DNA of 37,313 nt from Hormoscilla sp. GUM202 (GTDB lineage: Bacteria; Cyanobacteriota; Cyanobacteriia; Cyanobacteriales; Desertifilaceae). This document shows positions 7,276 through 19,300 of this stretch, in pieces. Below the pieces are notes generated by a model, which did no database searches, was not told where the DNA came from, and saw only the letters and a program-made list of their open reading frames with translations. Position 1 is the first letter of the stretch, and every line of letters begins with the position of its first letter. The DNA lies in the NCBI GenBank assembly GCA_005518205.2, contig RFFC02000010.1, forward strand, positions 1-37,313. The letters are read 5' to 3'. Both the position numbers and the translations under genes were made by a program.

Positions 7276-10146
7276 TTATAGGCTGATTCTTTGAATTCGC
7301 TGATTCCGCATTTCAGGATAGCGATCGACTAGATTTTTGTTTAAGTAAATACATTTGCCTCGATCGACCCGTTCTGCATGCATGTTACTAAGCAGTAGCT
7401 TTTGAGCGAGCGTTTGTTCTATTTCACATCTGTCTGATTCTGAATAATATTCTAGATACAGAATATCGATATTTTCTACTACTGTCATTATATCTTTGAG
7501 AATTGGGACTTCACAACCGGCAGTGTTGATTTTCAAAATGGAAATGTTCTGCAAATTGAGACGCTGCATTTCTTTGGCAGTCCGTACCAGTTGAATTGAT
7601 TCCCTTATGTGACTTGCTGACTGACTTGCCATCACCGTGGCGAAATTACCCGCTCCTTTGTACAATGTTACTTCATTTTTGTCCCGATCGAACAGGCCAT
7701 AGGGAAAAACCCGGATCTGATCGAAGTTTTTCGTATTTTCTTTCAAGTAGGTAAAGTTCTCTGGTGATGGTTCATAGCAGTAGATTTTGCTCTGGGGATA
7801 GGCGTTGCAGAAATATAGGGCCGTAGCCCCTACGTTAGCTCCTACATCGATAATAGTTGTTGGTTGGTAATTAGGCAAATGGATGATGGGATAATCTTTG
7901 CCATAAAAAACATTCAAGCTCGCATCCCCTATTGTCGGCGGGTGCAGAAATAATACTTCTCGATCCTGCACCTTGATTCTCAGTTTTTCCGCGTTGGGAA
8001 AATAAAATTTTCCATTTTCTTTCCCCGACCCTCGATTATATTTATCGATTAAATAGGCGATCTTTTTCTCTTCTATCTGACACGCTAAAACATGTAATTT
8101 ATTTTCCTCTTCTGGCATCCCTTCACCAGTCTCGGCCCGCACAATTTGTCTGTCTAAGCTGTTTCCCGGATATCTAATGTATTCCACTGTCTCTATGGGA
8201 ATTTTCCCTATCTTAAAGAATCTCGATAAATAATTCTGATAGGCGCAATCTTCACGTCCTCCGATTTGCTTATATACTAAATCCTCCGGATATCCCTCGA
8301 TGAATTCATGACATTCTCTTCTCAAGCATAAGTTGAGTGTTAATGAGTTCTCGATCCTCAGTTGAAAATTCGGATCGATTCGATCTTTAATTTTGACTCC
8401 TGTCCTGATCCCATCAAGTCTGTTTTGCGATAATTTAATTGTTCGATCTCCTAGGGCGAAACTTCCGTCGGCATTTGACGAATCTGGGTCATCATTTAAA
8501 ATCATAAAGCACAGATATATATGTTCTGGCAAATAGAGATCGTCGTCATCACAGAAAAATAATATTTCTCCCTGAGAATTTTTCACTCCTGTATTTCTGC
8601 TTGCTCCCGCACCTTTACCTTGGGGATGATTTACGATCTTAAAAGGATATTTTTTCCCGACAAACTGACTCAGGATATATAACGTGTTATCCGTCGAACA
8701 GTCATTCACGACAACTATTTCTGATTTGACTTCCTCTGGGCGTTCCCAGTTAGCATAAAAGTAATCTATGCTCTCTATTATACTCTCGATCGTCTTGCTG
8801 ACTACTTTTACGCAATTATATGCCGGGATTATCACTGAAAATGAACTTACCATTGTTTTTACCTCTTCTGCTTTTTCACTGGGGGGATATTTTAGATCAA
8901 GGTCGATTTTTTCCATCCCCCTATTCGATTTTTCGCGCAGCCATACTACATCTGCAATTGCCTTTAGCAGGAGATCGACTTGTTTTTCCCAGGTCAAGTC
9001 TTGCATGAATTCTACTGCTGCTTGACCCCGTTTTTTTGCTGCTTCCCGATCCTTATATACTTTTTCTAAATTTTCTACCACTTCCTCAACGTCAGACTCT
9101 CCCCAACCTTCTACTCCCGGGAATATGGCTGTGGGTTGCACTGCATCCTGCTTTCTGAGAGGATAACAATGGGAGTCGCCTATTATATCTATATGACCGG
9201 TGTTTGCCGATATGATTGTCGGAATGCCACAGGCCAGACATTCCATTGCTGCCAGATTTGTTCCTCCTTCACACCTGTTGGTAAATACGGCCACATCTGC
9301 TTCCCGGATAATCTGTCCTACCAGATAATTGGGAATGGGTCCGATATCTATTACAGCCTCACCGGGAATGCCATTTGCTACTAACCATTCGGTAATTCGC
9401 AAGTGCTTATCCTGGGTTACCTGGGGTAATCCTACCACATTTCCGGTCTGTTCTAATCCGGCCATCAACTCGGGCCATAAGTTGTGCCATGCTGTCATCA
9501 GCAATGCCTCGGGGTGCCTTTGTTGGAACCGCTTGAAGGCCGCGAACGCGATATCCTGACCTTTCCGATATTCTAGCTTGCCCCCCGAGAAGATGACAAA
9601 TCGATCGGCAAATAGGTTTGATTTGGGTGCGGGATGGAATATGGTCGGGTCTATGCCTTGGAAGATCGCTGCTACATGGTTTAGTCCATTGCTTTTCAGG
9701 ACTTCCGCGTTCCAGGTCGAACCTGCTACTATCAGATCGTAGCTTTTCGCCCTGGCGATCGCATCTGGGGTTAACTGGGTATTCTCAAAGAAGATCATCC
9801 CCACTGTCGGTTTCCCTACCAGATTCATTTTCCCAGTGCTAAAAAAGTTATTTCCCAGGGCCTGCAATACTGGGACATTGAAACCAATTTGCTTACCTGG
9901 GTTTTGGTCGATCGCTGTCTGAATTTGCTGCTGCTTGGCCATTAGAGGACGCAATAGCACCTGATGCAGGGTATTTACCAGATTAGACATTGCTGGGGTA
10001 CTTAACAATAGGACGTCAAATCCCGGTTTTTGTCGTAATTGCAGGGCTAAGTTCAAACCATACACGCCCCAACCGATGGTACTCCCCACCGGCCAGCCAA
10101 TTGCTAGTCCTTTGATTTTATCTGTTTCTGACCTTTCCTTGACCAT
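7276..10146 (-). CDS. Tridomain GT4 glycosyltransferase + GT2 glycosyltransferase + FkbM methyltransferase
   Basis: A soluble protein of about 956 residues with three enzyme domains. Residues about 10-400 are a GT4-type GT-B glycosyltransferase (VIFSGGKLEYRKGQ near 185-198, CEGGTNLAAMEC near 295-305). Residues about 432-690 are a GT-A family 2 transferase (FSVIIPAYN, VVVNDCSTDNT, FFCDDDDLYLPEH). Residues about 740-950 are an FkbM-type SAM methyltransferase (IIDVGANVGATALYF near 765, YEPSPENF). The core FkbM motif usually read LKIDTEGCE is LKINTAGCE here. The chosen start is MVKERSETDK at 10146; an upstream in-frame GTG at 10209 lies inside a MITE and would add only MITE-derived residues. The gene follows an 11-kb TPR-glycosyltransferase gene in the same direction, consistent with building and methylating a surface glycan. 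Confidence 0.9.
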   Translation of the reverse strand: MVKERSETDKIKGLAIGWPVGSTIGWGVYGLNLALQLRQKPGFDVLLLSTPAMSNLVNTLHQVLLRPLMAKQQQIQTAIDQNPGKQIGFNVPVLQALGNNFFSTGKMNLVGKPTVGMIFFENTQLTPDAIARAKSYDLIVAGSTWNAEVLKSNGLNHVAAIFQGIDPTIFHPAPKSNLFADRFVIFSGGKLEYRKGQDIAFAAFKRFQQRHPEALLMTAWHNLWPELMAGLEQTGNVVGLPQVTQDKHLRITEWLVANGIPGEAVIDIGPIPNYLVGQIIREADVAVFTNRCEGGTNLAAMECLACGIPTIISANTGHIDIIGDSHCYPLRKQDAVQPTAIFPGVEGWGESDVEEVVENLEKVYKDREAAKKRGQAAVEFMQDLTWEKQVDLLLKAIADVVWLREKSNRGMEKIDLDLKYPPSEKAEEVKTMVSSFSVIIPAYNCVKVVSKTIESIIESIDYFYANWERPEEVKSEIVVVNDCSTDNTLYILSQFVGKKYPFKIVNHPQGKGAGASRNTGVKNSQGEILFFCDDDDLYLPEHIYLCFMILNDDPDSSNADGSFALGDRTIKLSQNRLDGIRTGVKIKDRIDPNFQLRIENSLTLNLCLRRECHEFIEGYPEDLVYKQIGGREDCAYQNYLSRFFKIGKIPIETVEYIRYPGNSLDRQIVRAETGEGMPEEENKLHVLACQIEEKKIAYLIDKYNRGSGKENGKFYFPNAEKLRIKVQDREVLFLHPPTIGDASLNVFYGKDYPIIHLPNYQPTTIIDVGANVGATALYFCNAYPQSKIYCYEPSPENFTYLKENTKNFDQIRVFPYGLFDRDKNEVTLYKGAGNFATVMASQSASHIRESIQLVRTAKEMQRLNLQNISILKINTAGCEVPILKDIMTVVENIDILYLEYYSESDRCEIEQTLAQKLLLSNMHAERVDRGKCIYLNKNLVDRYPEMRNQRIQRISL

Positions 10147-10170
10147 ACTATCCGTTGTCCGTGCTTTTGT

Positions 10171-10286
10171 GGGCGTTGCACATTTTGGGGATGATGCCCT
10201 TTTTTGCACATAACTGAAACTGGCTTGTAGTCTAGGTTTAAGACTTCTGCAACTATGCCCATCATCCCGTAATTGTGCAACGCCCT
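10171..10286. mobile_element. MITE, 116 bp, with target duplication
   Basis: The terminal inverted repeats are about 28 bases long: GGGCGTTGCACATTTTGGGG then ATGATGCCC at the left, with the right arm the inverse of GGGCGTTGCACAATTACGGG then ATGATGGGC. The element is flanked by a direct repeat TTTTGT (10165-10170 and 10287-10292), possibly one base longer. It occupies the gap between the 11-kb gene and the tridomain transferase gene. The first 12 bases match the end of the truncated insertion sequence at 36599-36610, which suggests a shared mobilising transposase. Confidence 0.85.
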
Positions 10287-10334
10287 TTTGTGTTTAGGGC
10301 CGATGCTACTTTAGCGAACACAGATTGCCAATCA

Positions 10335-13300
10335 CTAAGACTGAGAGATGAAGGATGCTAACGCTGAAGACACCTCTACAAATACTCCCGTCCAATCTCC
10401 AGGTTGGGACTGACGAAAGAGGCGCATAGTAGGATACCAGGGAGAGTCGGCGCGATCGCGCATCCAGCGCCAGTCAGGGGCAAAAGGCAAGAGAGTCCAA
10501 ACCAGTTTTCCCAAAGCCCCTGCCAGATGGGCCACTGCTGTATCTACTGTGATGATTAAATCTAGTTGTTGCATCGCAGCAGCCGTATCGGCAAAATCTT
10601 GCAACTCCGCATCTAAATCGATGAGATTATCCTGCCCACTCGGTCGGCCCAATTGGGCGATTGAAGCCACCTGTTCTCCTTTCTGGAGACTATAGAAGGC
10701 AATGTCGCCGAACTCTAGGAGCGGTAAAAAGTCCGATAGGGTGCAGGAACGGTCTTTCGCTGTGCCACTAGCCTGGTTTGTCCGCCAGACTATACCCACC
10801 TTCTGTGTCTCTTCTCTCGCCAGTAACGCCTTTAGACGTTCTGACGGTGAATCACTCCGCAAATAAGGAATTTGGGCCGGTATGGTATCGAGGGTAGTTC
10901 CCAGAATATGAGGTAAACTCATTAAACTTGCTTGCACGTCAAATTCTGGCCGGGGAGTTCCCCTTTCCACCAGTCTATCGAGCGCCGGGACCGTGCTAAA
11001 TAACCGCAGTAATGGTTTTAGGCATTCTACTATGACGCGCCCCCCCCGCTGCTGGATTAAAGGAATGTAGCGAATGAACTGAATGGCGTCACCCATACCT
11101 TGTTCGCAATAAAGTAGGATAGTACGTCCTTCCAGGTGCGAACCATCCCAGAGAGGTTGCTTGAATGCATTGATTAATTTTTTTTCCTGGGCATAGGTAC
11201 CGCATTGCCAACGCCATTCACACTCAGCAAAACCCTGTTGCAAGTCTCCAGATAGCAACAATGCCATTCCTAGACTCCAATGGCCATTGGCGTAATTGGG
11301 GTCTAGGGCTATGGTTTGCCGAAAGCTATCGATTGCTTCTTCTATTTTTCCCATGCTATAGAGAATATGCCCCAGATTCTGATAGGCTTCTACATAATCT
11401 GGCTGCAGGGAGATCGCCTGCCTGATAGAGGTCAGGGACAATTCTAATTTTCCCTGTTTTTCCAGTGCTACTGCTAGGTTATTATAGACCAAGGGAATGT
11501 GAGCTTGCAGGGAGAGCGCCTGTTGGTAGTGAGTAATGGCTGCATCTAACTTTTCTTGTTGCTGTAGGACTATTCCCAGTCCGATATGATTTTTCGGCTG
11601 GTTTGGTTCCAGAGCCAACGCTTGCTGGAAATGCCCTAGAGCCTCTGTTAATTTTCCTTGTTGCCCGAGGACCAAGCCCAAGTGACTATGGGCTTGGGCG
11701 ATCGCCCCCATTAAATTCAATGCTTCCGTGTTTTCAGGAAAATGCCGAATAATTTCTTGGCACAGTTGTGCTGCTGCTGTCAACCTGCCTTCCTTGTATG
11801 CTACTAGCGCCCTGTTCCTCAAGGAGCGCTCGTCAACATTATGGTTTGGGTTCCGGGCCAATGCTGCTTCAGGGATCGTAGTACTATCATGGTTTTTTGT
11901 CGTGGAGACTGGGGAACCTGCTACTGACTCAGACTGAGAGATGAAGGATGCTAACGCTGCTTTCACCTCTACAAATACTCCCGTCCAATCTCCAGGTTGG
12001 GACTGACGGAACAGACGCATAGTCGGATACCAGGGAGAGTCCTCTCGATCTAACATCCAGCGCCAGTCCGGGACGAACGGTAGCAACACCCATACTGGTT
12101 TTCCTAGGGCCCCTGCCAGATGGGCCACTGCTGTATCTACTGTGATGATTAAATCTAGTTGTTGCATCGCAGCAGCCGTATCGGCAAAATCTTGCAACTC
12201 CGCATCTAAATCGATGAGATTATCCTGCCCACTCGGTCGGCCCAATTGGGCGATTGAAGCCACCTGTTCTCCTTTCTGGAGACTATAGAAGGCAATGTCG
12301 CCGAACTCTAGGAGCGGTAAAAAGTCCGATAGGGTGCAGGAACGGTCTTTCGCTGTGCCACTAGCCTGGTTTGTCCGCCAGACTATACCCACCTTCTGTG
12401 TCTCTTCTCTCGCCAGTAACGCCTTTAGACGTTCTGACGGTGAATCACTCCGCAAATAAGGAATTTGGGCCGGTATGGTATCGAGGGTAGTTCCCATAAT
12501 ATGAGGTAAACTCATTAAACTTGCTTGCACGTCAAATTCTGGCCGGGGAGTTCCCTTTTTCACCAGTCTATCGATCCCTGGGACCCTGCTAAATAACCGC
12601 AGTAATGGTTTTAGGCATTCTACTATGACGCGCCCCCCCCGCTGCTCGACTAAAGGAACGTAGCGAATGAACTGAATGGCGTCACCCCTACCCTGTTCGC
12701 AATAAAGTAGGATAGTACGTCCTTCCAGGTGCGAACCATCCCAGAGGGGTTGCTTGAATGCATTGATTAATTTTTTGTCCAGAGGACCGCATTGCCAACG
12801 CCATTCACGCTCAGCAAAACCCTGTTGCATGTCTCCTAATCGCAGCAGCAATATCCCCATGTTATCGTGGGCCAAGGCATAATCTGGACGCAGGTCGATC
12901 GCCTGCTGGAAATGCTCAAGAGCCTCCGACCATTTTCCCAGGCGTTCCAGAGTACGAGCTAGATTATTATGGGCTTCTGGGTAGTCCGGCTTGAGGACGA
13001 GCGCCTGCCGGTATGCCTCGATCGCCTCTGCTAACTTGCCCATGCTATTGAGAATATCCCCCAGAATATAATAGGCATCTACATAGTCTGGCTGTAGGGC
13101 GAGCGCCTGCCTGATATAAGTCAGGGACAATTCTAATTTTCCCTGTTTTTCCAGGGCTGCTGCTAGGTTATTATAGACCAAGGGAATGCGAGCTTGCAGG
13201 GCGAGCGCCTGTTGGTAGTGAGTAATGGCTGCATCTAACTTCTCTTGTTGCTGTAGGACTATTCCCAGTCCGATATGATTTTTCGGCTGGTTTGGTTCCA

Positions 13301-16300
13301 GAGCCAACGCTTGCTGGAAATGCCCTAGAGCCTCTGTTAATTTTCCTTGTTGCCCGAGGACCAAGCCCAAGTGACTATGGGCTTGGGCGATCGCCCCCAT
13401 TAAATTCAACGCTTCCGTATTTTCAGGAAAATGCCGAATAATTTCTTGGCACAGTTGTGCTGCTGCTGTCAACCTGCCCTCTTTGTAGGCTACTAGAGCC
13501 TTGTTCATCAAAGAGCGCTCGTCAACATTATGGTTTTGGTTCCGGGCCAATGCTGCTTCAGGGATCGTAGTACCGTCGTGGTTTTTTGTCGTGGAAACTG
13601 GGGAACCTGCTACTGACTCAGACTGAGAGATGAAGGATGCTAACGCTGCTTTCACCTCCACAAATACAATAGTCCAATCTCCAGGTTGAGACTGACGAAA
13701 CAGACGCATAGTCGGATACCAGGGAGAGTCCTCTCGATCTAACATCCAGCGCCAGTCGGGGTTAAAGCAAAGCAGAGTCCAAACTGGTTTGGCGAGGGCG
13801 CCGGCCAGATGGGCCACTGAGGTATCAACTGTAATTACTAGATCTAATTCTTGGATAATCGCAGCGGTATCGGCAAAATCATTCAACTTATCTCCGAGGA
13901 AAATTATATTTTTAGCGCTAGCGTCGTCTTGCAGTTCTCGGGGTTGGGGGAAATCCTTTTGGAGACTATACAAAGTAATGCCTGGCAGAGAAAGCAGTTG
14001 TAAAAAGTGGCGGAAATCGCAGGAACGAATTTTGTAGTCGAGAGCCTGTGTCTTTGGGGCCCAAACAATACCCACCTTAAACTTATCTGACGTTCGTAGC
14101 GATCCACTGTACTTTACGGCATCCTCTTCTTTTGCGTATAAATAAGGAACTTGGGCCGGAATCTTTTCTTCCGTAGTAGTACCCAGCAGATAAGGCAAAC
14201 TCATGATGCGGGCGCGAAGGTGAACTTCTGGCATCAATGAAGGGGATTCCTCGATGAAGCCATCGATCTCTGGTATAGTAGAGAACAATCGCTTTAATGC
14301 TGGAGAGCAAGCAACAATCACTTTATCACCCAACTGCTTTACCAAGGGGGCGTAGCGAATAAACTGGATGGCGTCGCCTAAGCCCGATTCTGAATAAAGC
14401 AAGATGGTTTGCCCTGGAAATGGCGATCCATCCCACAGGGGTGCAGGTGAAAAGTGATAGACAGGCCTAGCAAATCCAGGGATTCGCCAACGCCAATCAT
14501 GCTCAGCAAAACCCTGTTGCAAGTCTCCAGATAGTAGCAATGCTGTTCCTAGAAAAACATGGCCGTAGACGGAATTGGGGTCTAGGGCTAAGGCAAGCCG
14601 AAAATACCCGATCGCCTCATCTAGTTTACCAGCGCTCTGATACAGCGAGCCTAGTAGATAAATGGTATCAGCGTTATCCGCTGCTTGCGGGAGCTGTTCG
14701 TAGTAAATCCGTTCGGCATCCTGCAACTTTCCCTCGTTACTAGGTCTGGCCTGGTAACATTGGGCTAGGGTGAACCGCAATGCTGCCTCCACCTCTGCAA
14801 ATACAATAGTCCAATCTCCAGGTTGGGACTGACGGAACAGGCGCATAGTCGGATACCAGGGAGAATCTGGGCGATCGCGCATCCAGCGCCAGTCAGGGGC
14901 AAAATGCAAGAGAGTCCAAACCGGTTTTCCCAAAGCCCCGGCCAGATGGGCCGCTGCGGTATCTATAGTAATCACCAAATCCAATTCTTGGATAATCGCA
15001 GCAGTATCGGCAAAGTCAGTCAATTTATCTCCGAGGAAAATTAGATTTTTGTTGTCTTGCAGTTCCAGGGGTGGGGGGAAATCTTTTTGGAGACTATAGA
15101 AAGTCATGCCAGGCAGAGAAAGCAGCAGTTTTAAGAATTGCTTGAGGTCGCAGGAACGCTTGCCGGAGGTAGGATCGTTTAGTTTTGAGGCCCAAACAAT
15201 ACCCACCTTAAACTTATCTGACGTTTGTAGCGATCCACTGTACTTTACGGCCTCCTCTTCTTTGGCGTATAAATAAGGAACTTGGGCCGGGATATTTTCC
15301 ATAGTAGTTCCCAGCAGATGAGGCAAACTCATGAGGGGGGCGCGAAGGTTTATTTCTGGCAGGGGGTCTCTATCTGTGATTAGGAGGTCGATCTCTGGTA
15401 TGGTGGAGAATAGTCGCTTTAGTTCTTGCGAGCAGGAAACAATTATTTTACCACCTAGCTGCTTTACTAAGGGGATGTAGCGAATAAACTGGATCGAATC
15501 ACCTAATCCTTGTTCTTCATAAAGTAATATCGTCTGTCCTGCTAATGGGGTTCCTTTCCAGAGGGGTACGGGTAGGGTGTAGCAGGGACGCTGGGCGAGT
15601 TCTGGTAGTTGCCAACGCCATTCATACTCGGCAAAGCCCTGTTGCATGTCTCCAGATAGCAGCAATGCCACTGCTAGACCCCAATGGCCGTAGACGAATT
15701 TGGGGTCTAGGGCTAAGGCTTGCCGAAATTGCTTGATGGCTTCTTCTATCTTGCCTCGTCCTGTCATGGTATCACCATAGATGCAGAGGAGTTGCGGGCT
15801 GTTGGGGTTCAGAGTCAGGGCCTGACTATAATAGCTGCCGGCTTGTTCTAGTTGACCTGTTTGATAATATAGCTGGCCTAGGAGTTGCAGGATGTGGATG
15901 TTATGGGGTTCTTGCTGGAGTATTTGCTGGTATATCCGTTCGGCATCTTGCAATTTTCCTGCTTGGTAATGGGCTAGGGCGATCTGTAGTTGGGGTTGTG
16001 GGTTGTGGGTTGGTTGGGGTTCGCTGCTGGCGAACGACCGGCTGGGTGCTCTTGGAAACGACCGGGAGACTGGGGAACTTGCTGTTGATTTGGCCTGAGA
16101 TAATTGAGTGGTCGAGGATGCTAACGCTGAAGACACCTCTACAAATACTCCGGTCCAATCTCCAGGCTGGGACTGACGGAACAGTCGCATGGTCGGATAC
16201 CAGGGAGAGTCCTCTCGATCTAACATCCAACGCCAGTCCGGGACGAACGGTAGCAACACCCATACTGGTTTTCCTAGGGCCCCTGCCAGATGGGCCACTG

Positions 16301-19300
16301 ATGTGTCTACCGTGATGATTAAGTCTAGTTGTTGCATCGCAGCAGCGGTATCGGCCATGTCTTGCAATTCCGCTTCTAAGTCGATGAGGTTATCCCGCCC
16401 ACCCGGTCGGCCCAGTTGGGCGTTTGATGCCTTTTGTTCTCCTTTCTGGAGACTGTAGAAGGCTATGCCGCCGAGCTCTAGGAGCGGTAAAAAGTCGGAT
16501 AGGGTGCAGGATCGGTCTTTCGCCGTGTCGCTGGTGGGGTTTGTCTGCCAGACTATTCCCACTTTCCGTGTCTCCGCTCCGGCCAGTAAGGCTTTTAGTG
16601 GTTCTGAGGGGGTATCACTCTGCAAGTAGGGTATATGGGCTGGTATGGTTTCGAGGGTGGTTCCCAGTATATGAGGTAAACTCATTAAACTTGCTTGTAC
16701 GTCAAATTCGGGCCGGGGCGTGCCTGTTTCTATGAGTTGGGCGATCGCTGGGACTGTGCTAAATAACCGCAGTAATGGTTTTCGGCATTCTACTATGATG
16801 CGCCCGCCCCGCTGCTGGATTAAAGGAATGTAGCGAATGAACTGAATGGCGTCACCCAGTCCTTGTTCGCAATAAAGTAGGATGGTACGTCCTTCCAGGT
16901 GCGAACCATCCCAGAGGGGTTGCTCGAATGGATAGAATGATTTTTCTTTGGCGAAAGGGTCGCATTGCCAGCGCCATTCAAACTCTGCGAACCCCTGTTG
17001 CAGGTCTCCTTTTAGCAATAGCAGTCTCCCTAGGGGGATGTGGGGCTTTGGGTAGTCTGGCTTGAGGTGGATCGCCTGCTGGTACGCTTCGATCGCCTCT
17101 GCTAACTTGCCCATGCTATTGAGAATATTCCCCAGATTAAAGTGGGCCTCTACATAGTCCGGCTGCAGCGCGAGCGCCTGCTTCATATAGGTCAGGGCGG
17201 ATTCAAGGTTTCCCTGGGTTTCTAGTGCTATTGCTAGGTTATTATAGACTAAGGGTATGCGCGCTTGCAGGGCGAGCGCCTGTTGGTAGTGAGTAATGGC
17301 AGCATCTAACCTCCCTTGTTCATGCAGGACTATTCCCAGTCCGATATGATTTTTCGGTTGGTTTGGTTCCAGTGCCACCGCTTGCTGGAAATGCCCTAGA
17401 GCCTCTGTTAATTTTCCTTGTTGCCCGAGGACCAAGCCCAAGTGACTATGGGCTTGGGCGATCGCCCCCATTAAATTCAATGCTTCCGTGTTTTCAGGAA
17501 AATGCCGAATAATTTCTTGGCACAACTGTGCTGCTGCTGTCAATCTGCCTTCTTTGTAGGCTACTAGAGCCCTGTTCGTCAAGGAGCGCTCGTCAACATT
17601 ATGGTTTGGGTTCCGGGCCAATGCTTGCCCGGTTCTGTGTCCCCCTGATGTCAATAGGGTTTGGCTGTGCGTCCCGTTTCCAGAGATGCCCACCCTGTCG
17701 CGTCGCTCCTGCGCACGACATGGGTGGGCACTCTCGGAAACGGCCCGGGCCAATGCTTGCCCGGATCTGTGTCCCCCCTTGATGTCTGACTGGGGGACTG
17801 GGTATTCTGCTACTGATTCAGACTGAGACAATTGAGAGATCGGTCCGCGGACGGCCCGAGAAATCGAGGATGCTAACGCTGAAGACACCTCTACAAATAC
17901 TCCGGTCCAATCTCCAGGTTGGGACTGACGGAACAGACGCATAGTCGGATACCAGGGAGAGTCCTCTCGATCTAACATCCAGCGCCAGTCCGGGACGAAC
18001 GGTAGCAACACCCATACTGGTTTTCCTAGGGCCCCTGCCAGATGGGCCACTGCTGTATCTACTGTGATGATTAAATCTAGTTGTTGCATCGCAGCAGCCG
18101 TATCGGCAAAATCTTGCAACTCCGCATCTAAATCGATGAGATTATCCTGCCCACTCGGTCGGCCCAATTGGGCGATTGAAGCCACCTGTTCTCCTTTCTG
18201 GAGACTATAGAAGGCAATGTCGCCGAACTCTAGGAGCGGTAAAAAGTCCGATAGGGTGCAGGAACGGTCTTTCGCTGTGCCACTAGCCTGGTTTGTCCGC
18301 CAGACTATACCCACCTTCTGTGTCTCTTCTCTCGCCAGTAACGCCTTTAGACGTTCTGACGGTGAATCACTCCGCAAATAAGGAATTTGGGCCGGTATGG
18401 TATCGAGGGTAGTTCCCAGAATATGAGGTAAACTCATTAAACTTGCTTGCACGTCAAATTCTGGCCTCTTAGTTCCCTTTTCCACCAGTCTATCGAGCGC
18501 AGGGACCGTGCTAAATAACCGCAGTAATGGTTTTTGGCATTCTACTATGACGCGCCCCCCCCGCTGCTGGACTAAAGGAACGTAGCGAATGAACTGAATG
18601 GCGTCACCCAGTCCTTGTTCGCAATAAAGTAGGATGGTACGTCCTTCCAGGTGCGAACCATCCCAGAGGGGTTGCTTGAATGCATAGAATAATTTTTTTT
18701 CTTGGGCATAACCGCATTGCCAACGCCATTCACACTCAGCAAAACCCTGTTTCATCTCTCCTAATAGCAACAGCAATATCCCCAGGTTATTGTGGGCCCA
18801 GGCGTCATCCGGACGCTGGTTGACCGCCTGCTGGAAATGCCCGAGAGCCTCCGACCATTTTCCCAGGTGTTCCAGGGTATAAGCTAGATTATTATGGGCT
18901 TCTGGGTAGTCCGGCTTGAGCACGAGCGCCTGCTGGTACGCATCGACTGCCTCTTCTAACTTTCCCATGAGATTGAGAATATTCCCCAGATTATGATAGG
19001 CTTCTACATAATCTGGCTGCAGGGCGAGCGCCTGCCTGATATAGGTCAGGGACAATTCTAATTTTCCCTGTGTTTGCAGGGCTATTGCTAGGTTCTTATA
19101 GACCAAGGGAATGTGAGCTTGCAGGGCGAGCGCCTGTTGGTAGTGAGCAATGGCAGCATCTAACCTCCCTTGTTCATGCAGGACTATTCCCAGTCCGATA
19201 TGATTTTTCGGCTGGTTTGGTTCCAGAGCTAACGCTTGCTGGAAATGCCCGCTCGCCTCTGTTAATTTTCCTTGTTCCCTGAGGACCACGCCCAAGTGAC

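Noticed and set aside
10147-10209. Longer N-terminus of the tridomain transferase from a GTG
   Set aside because: The added residues come mostly from the MITE inverted repeat, and homology begins after the internal Met at 10146.
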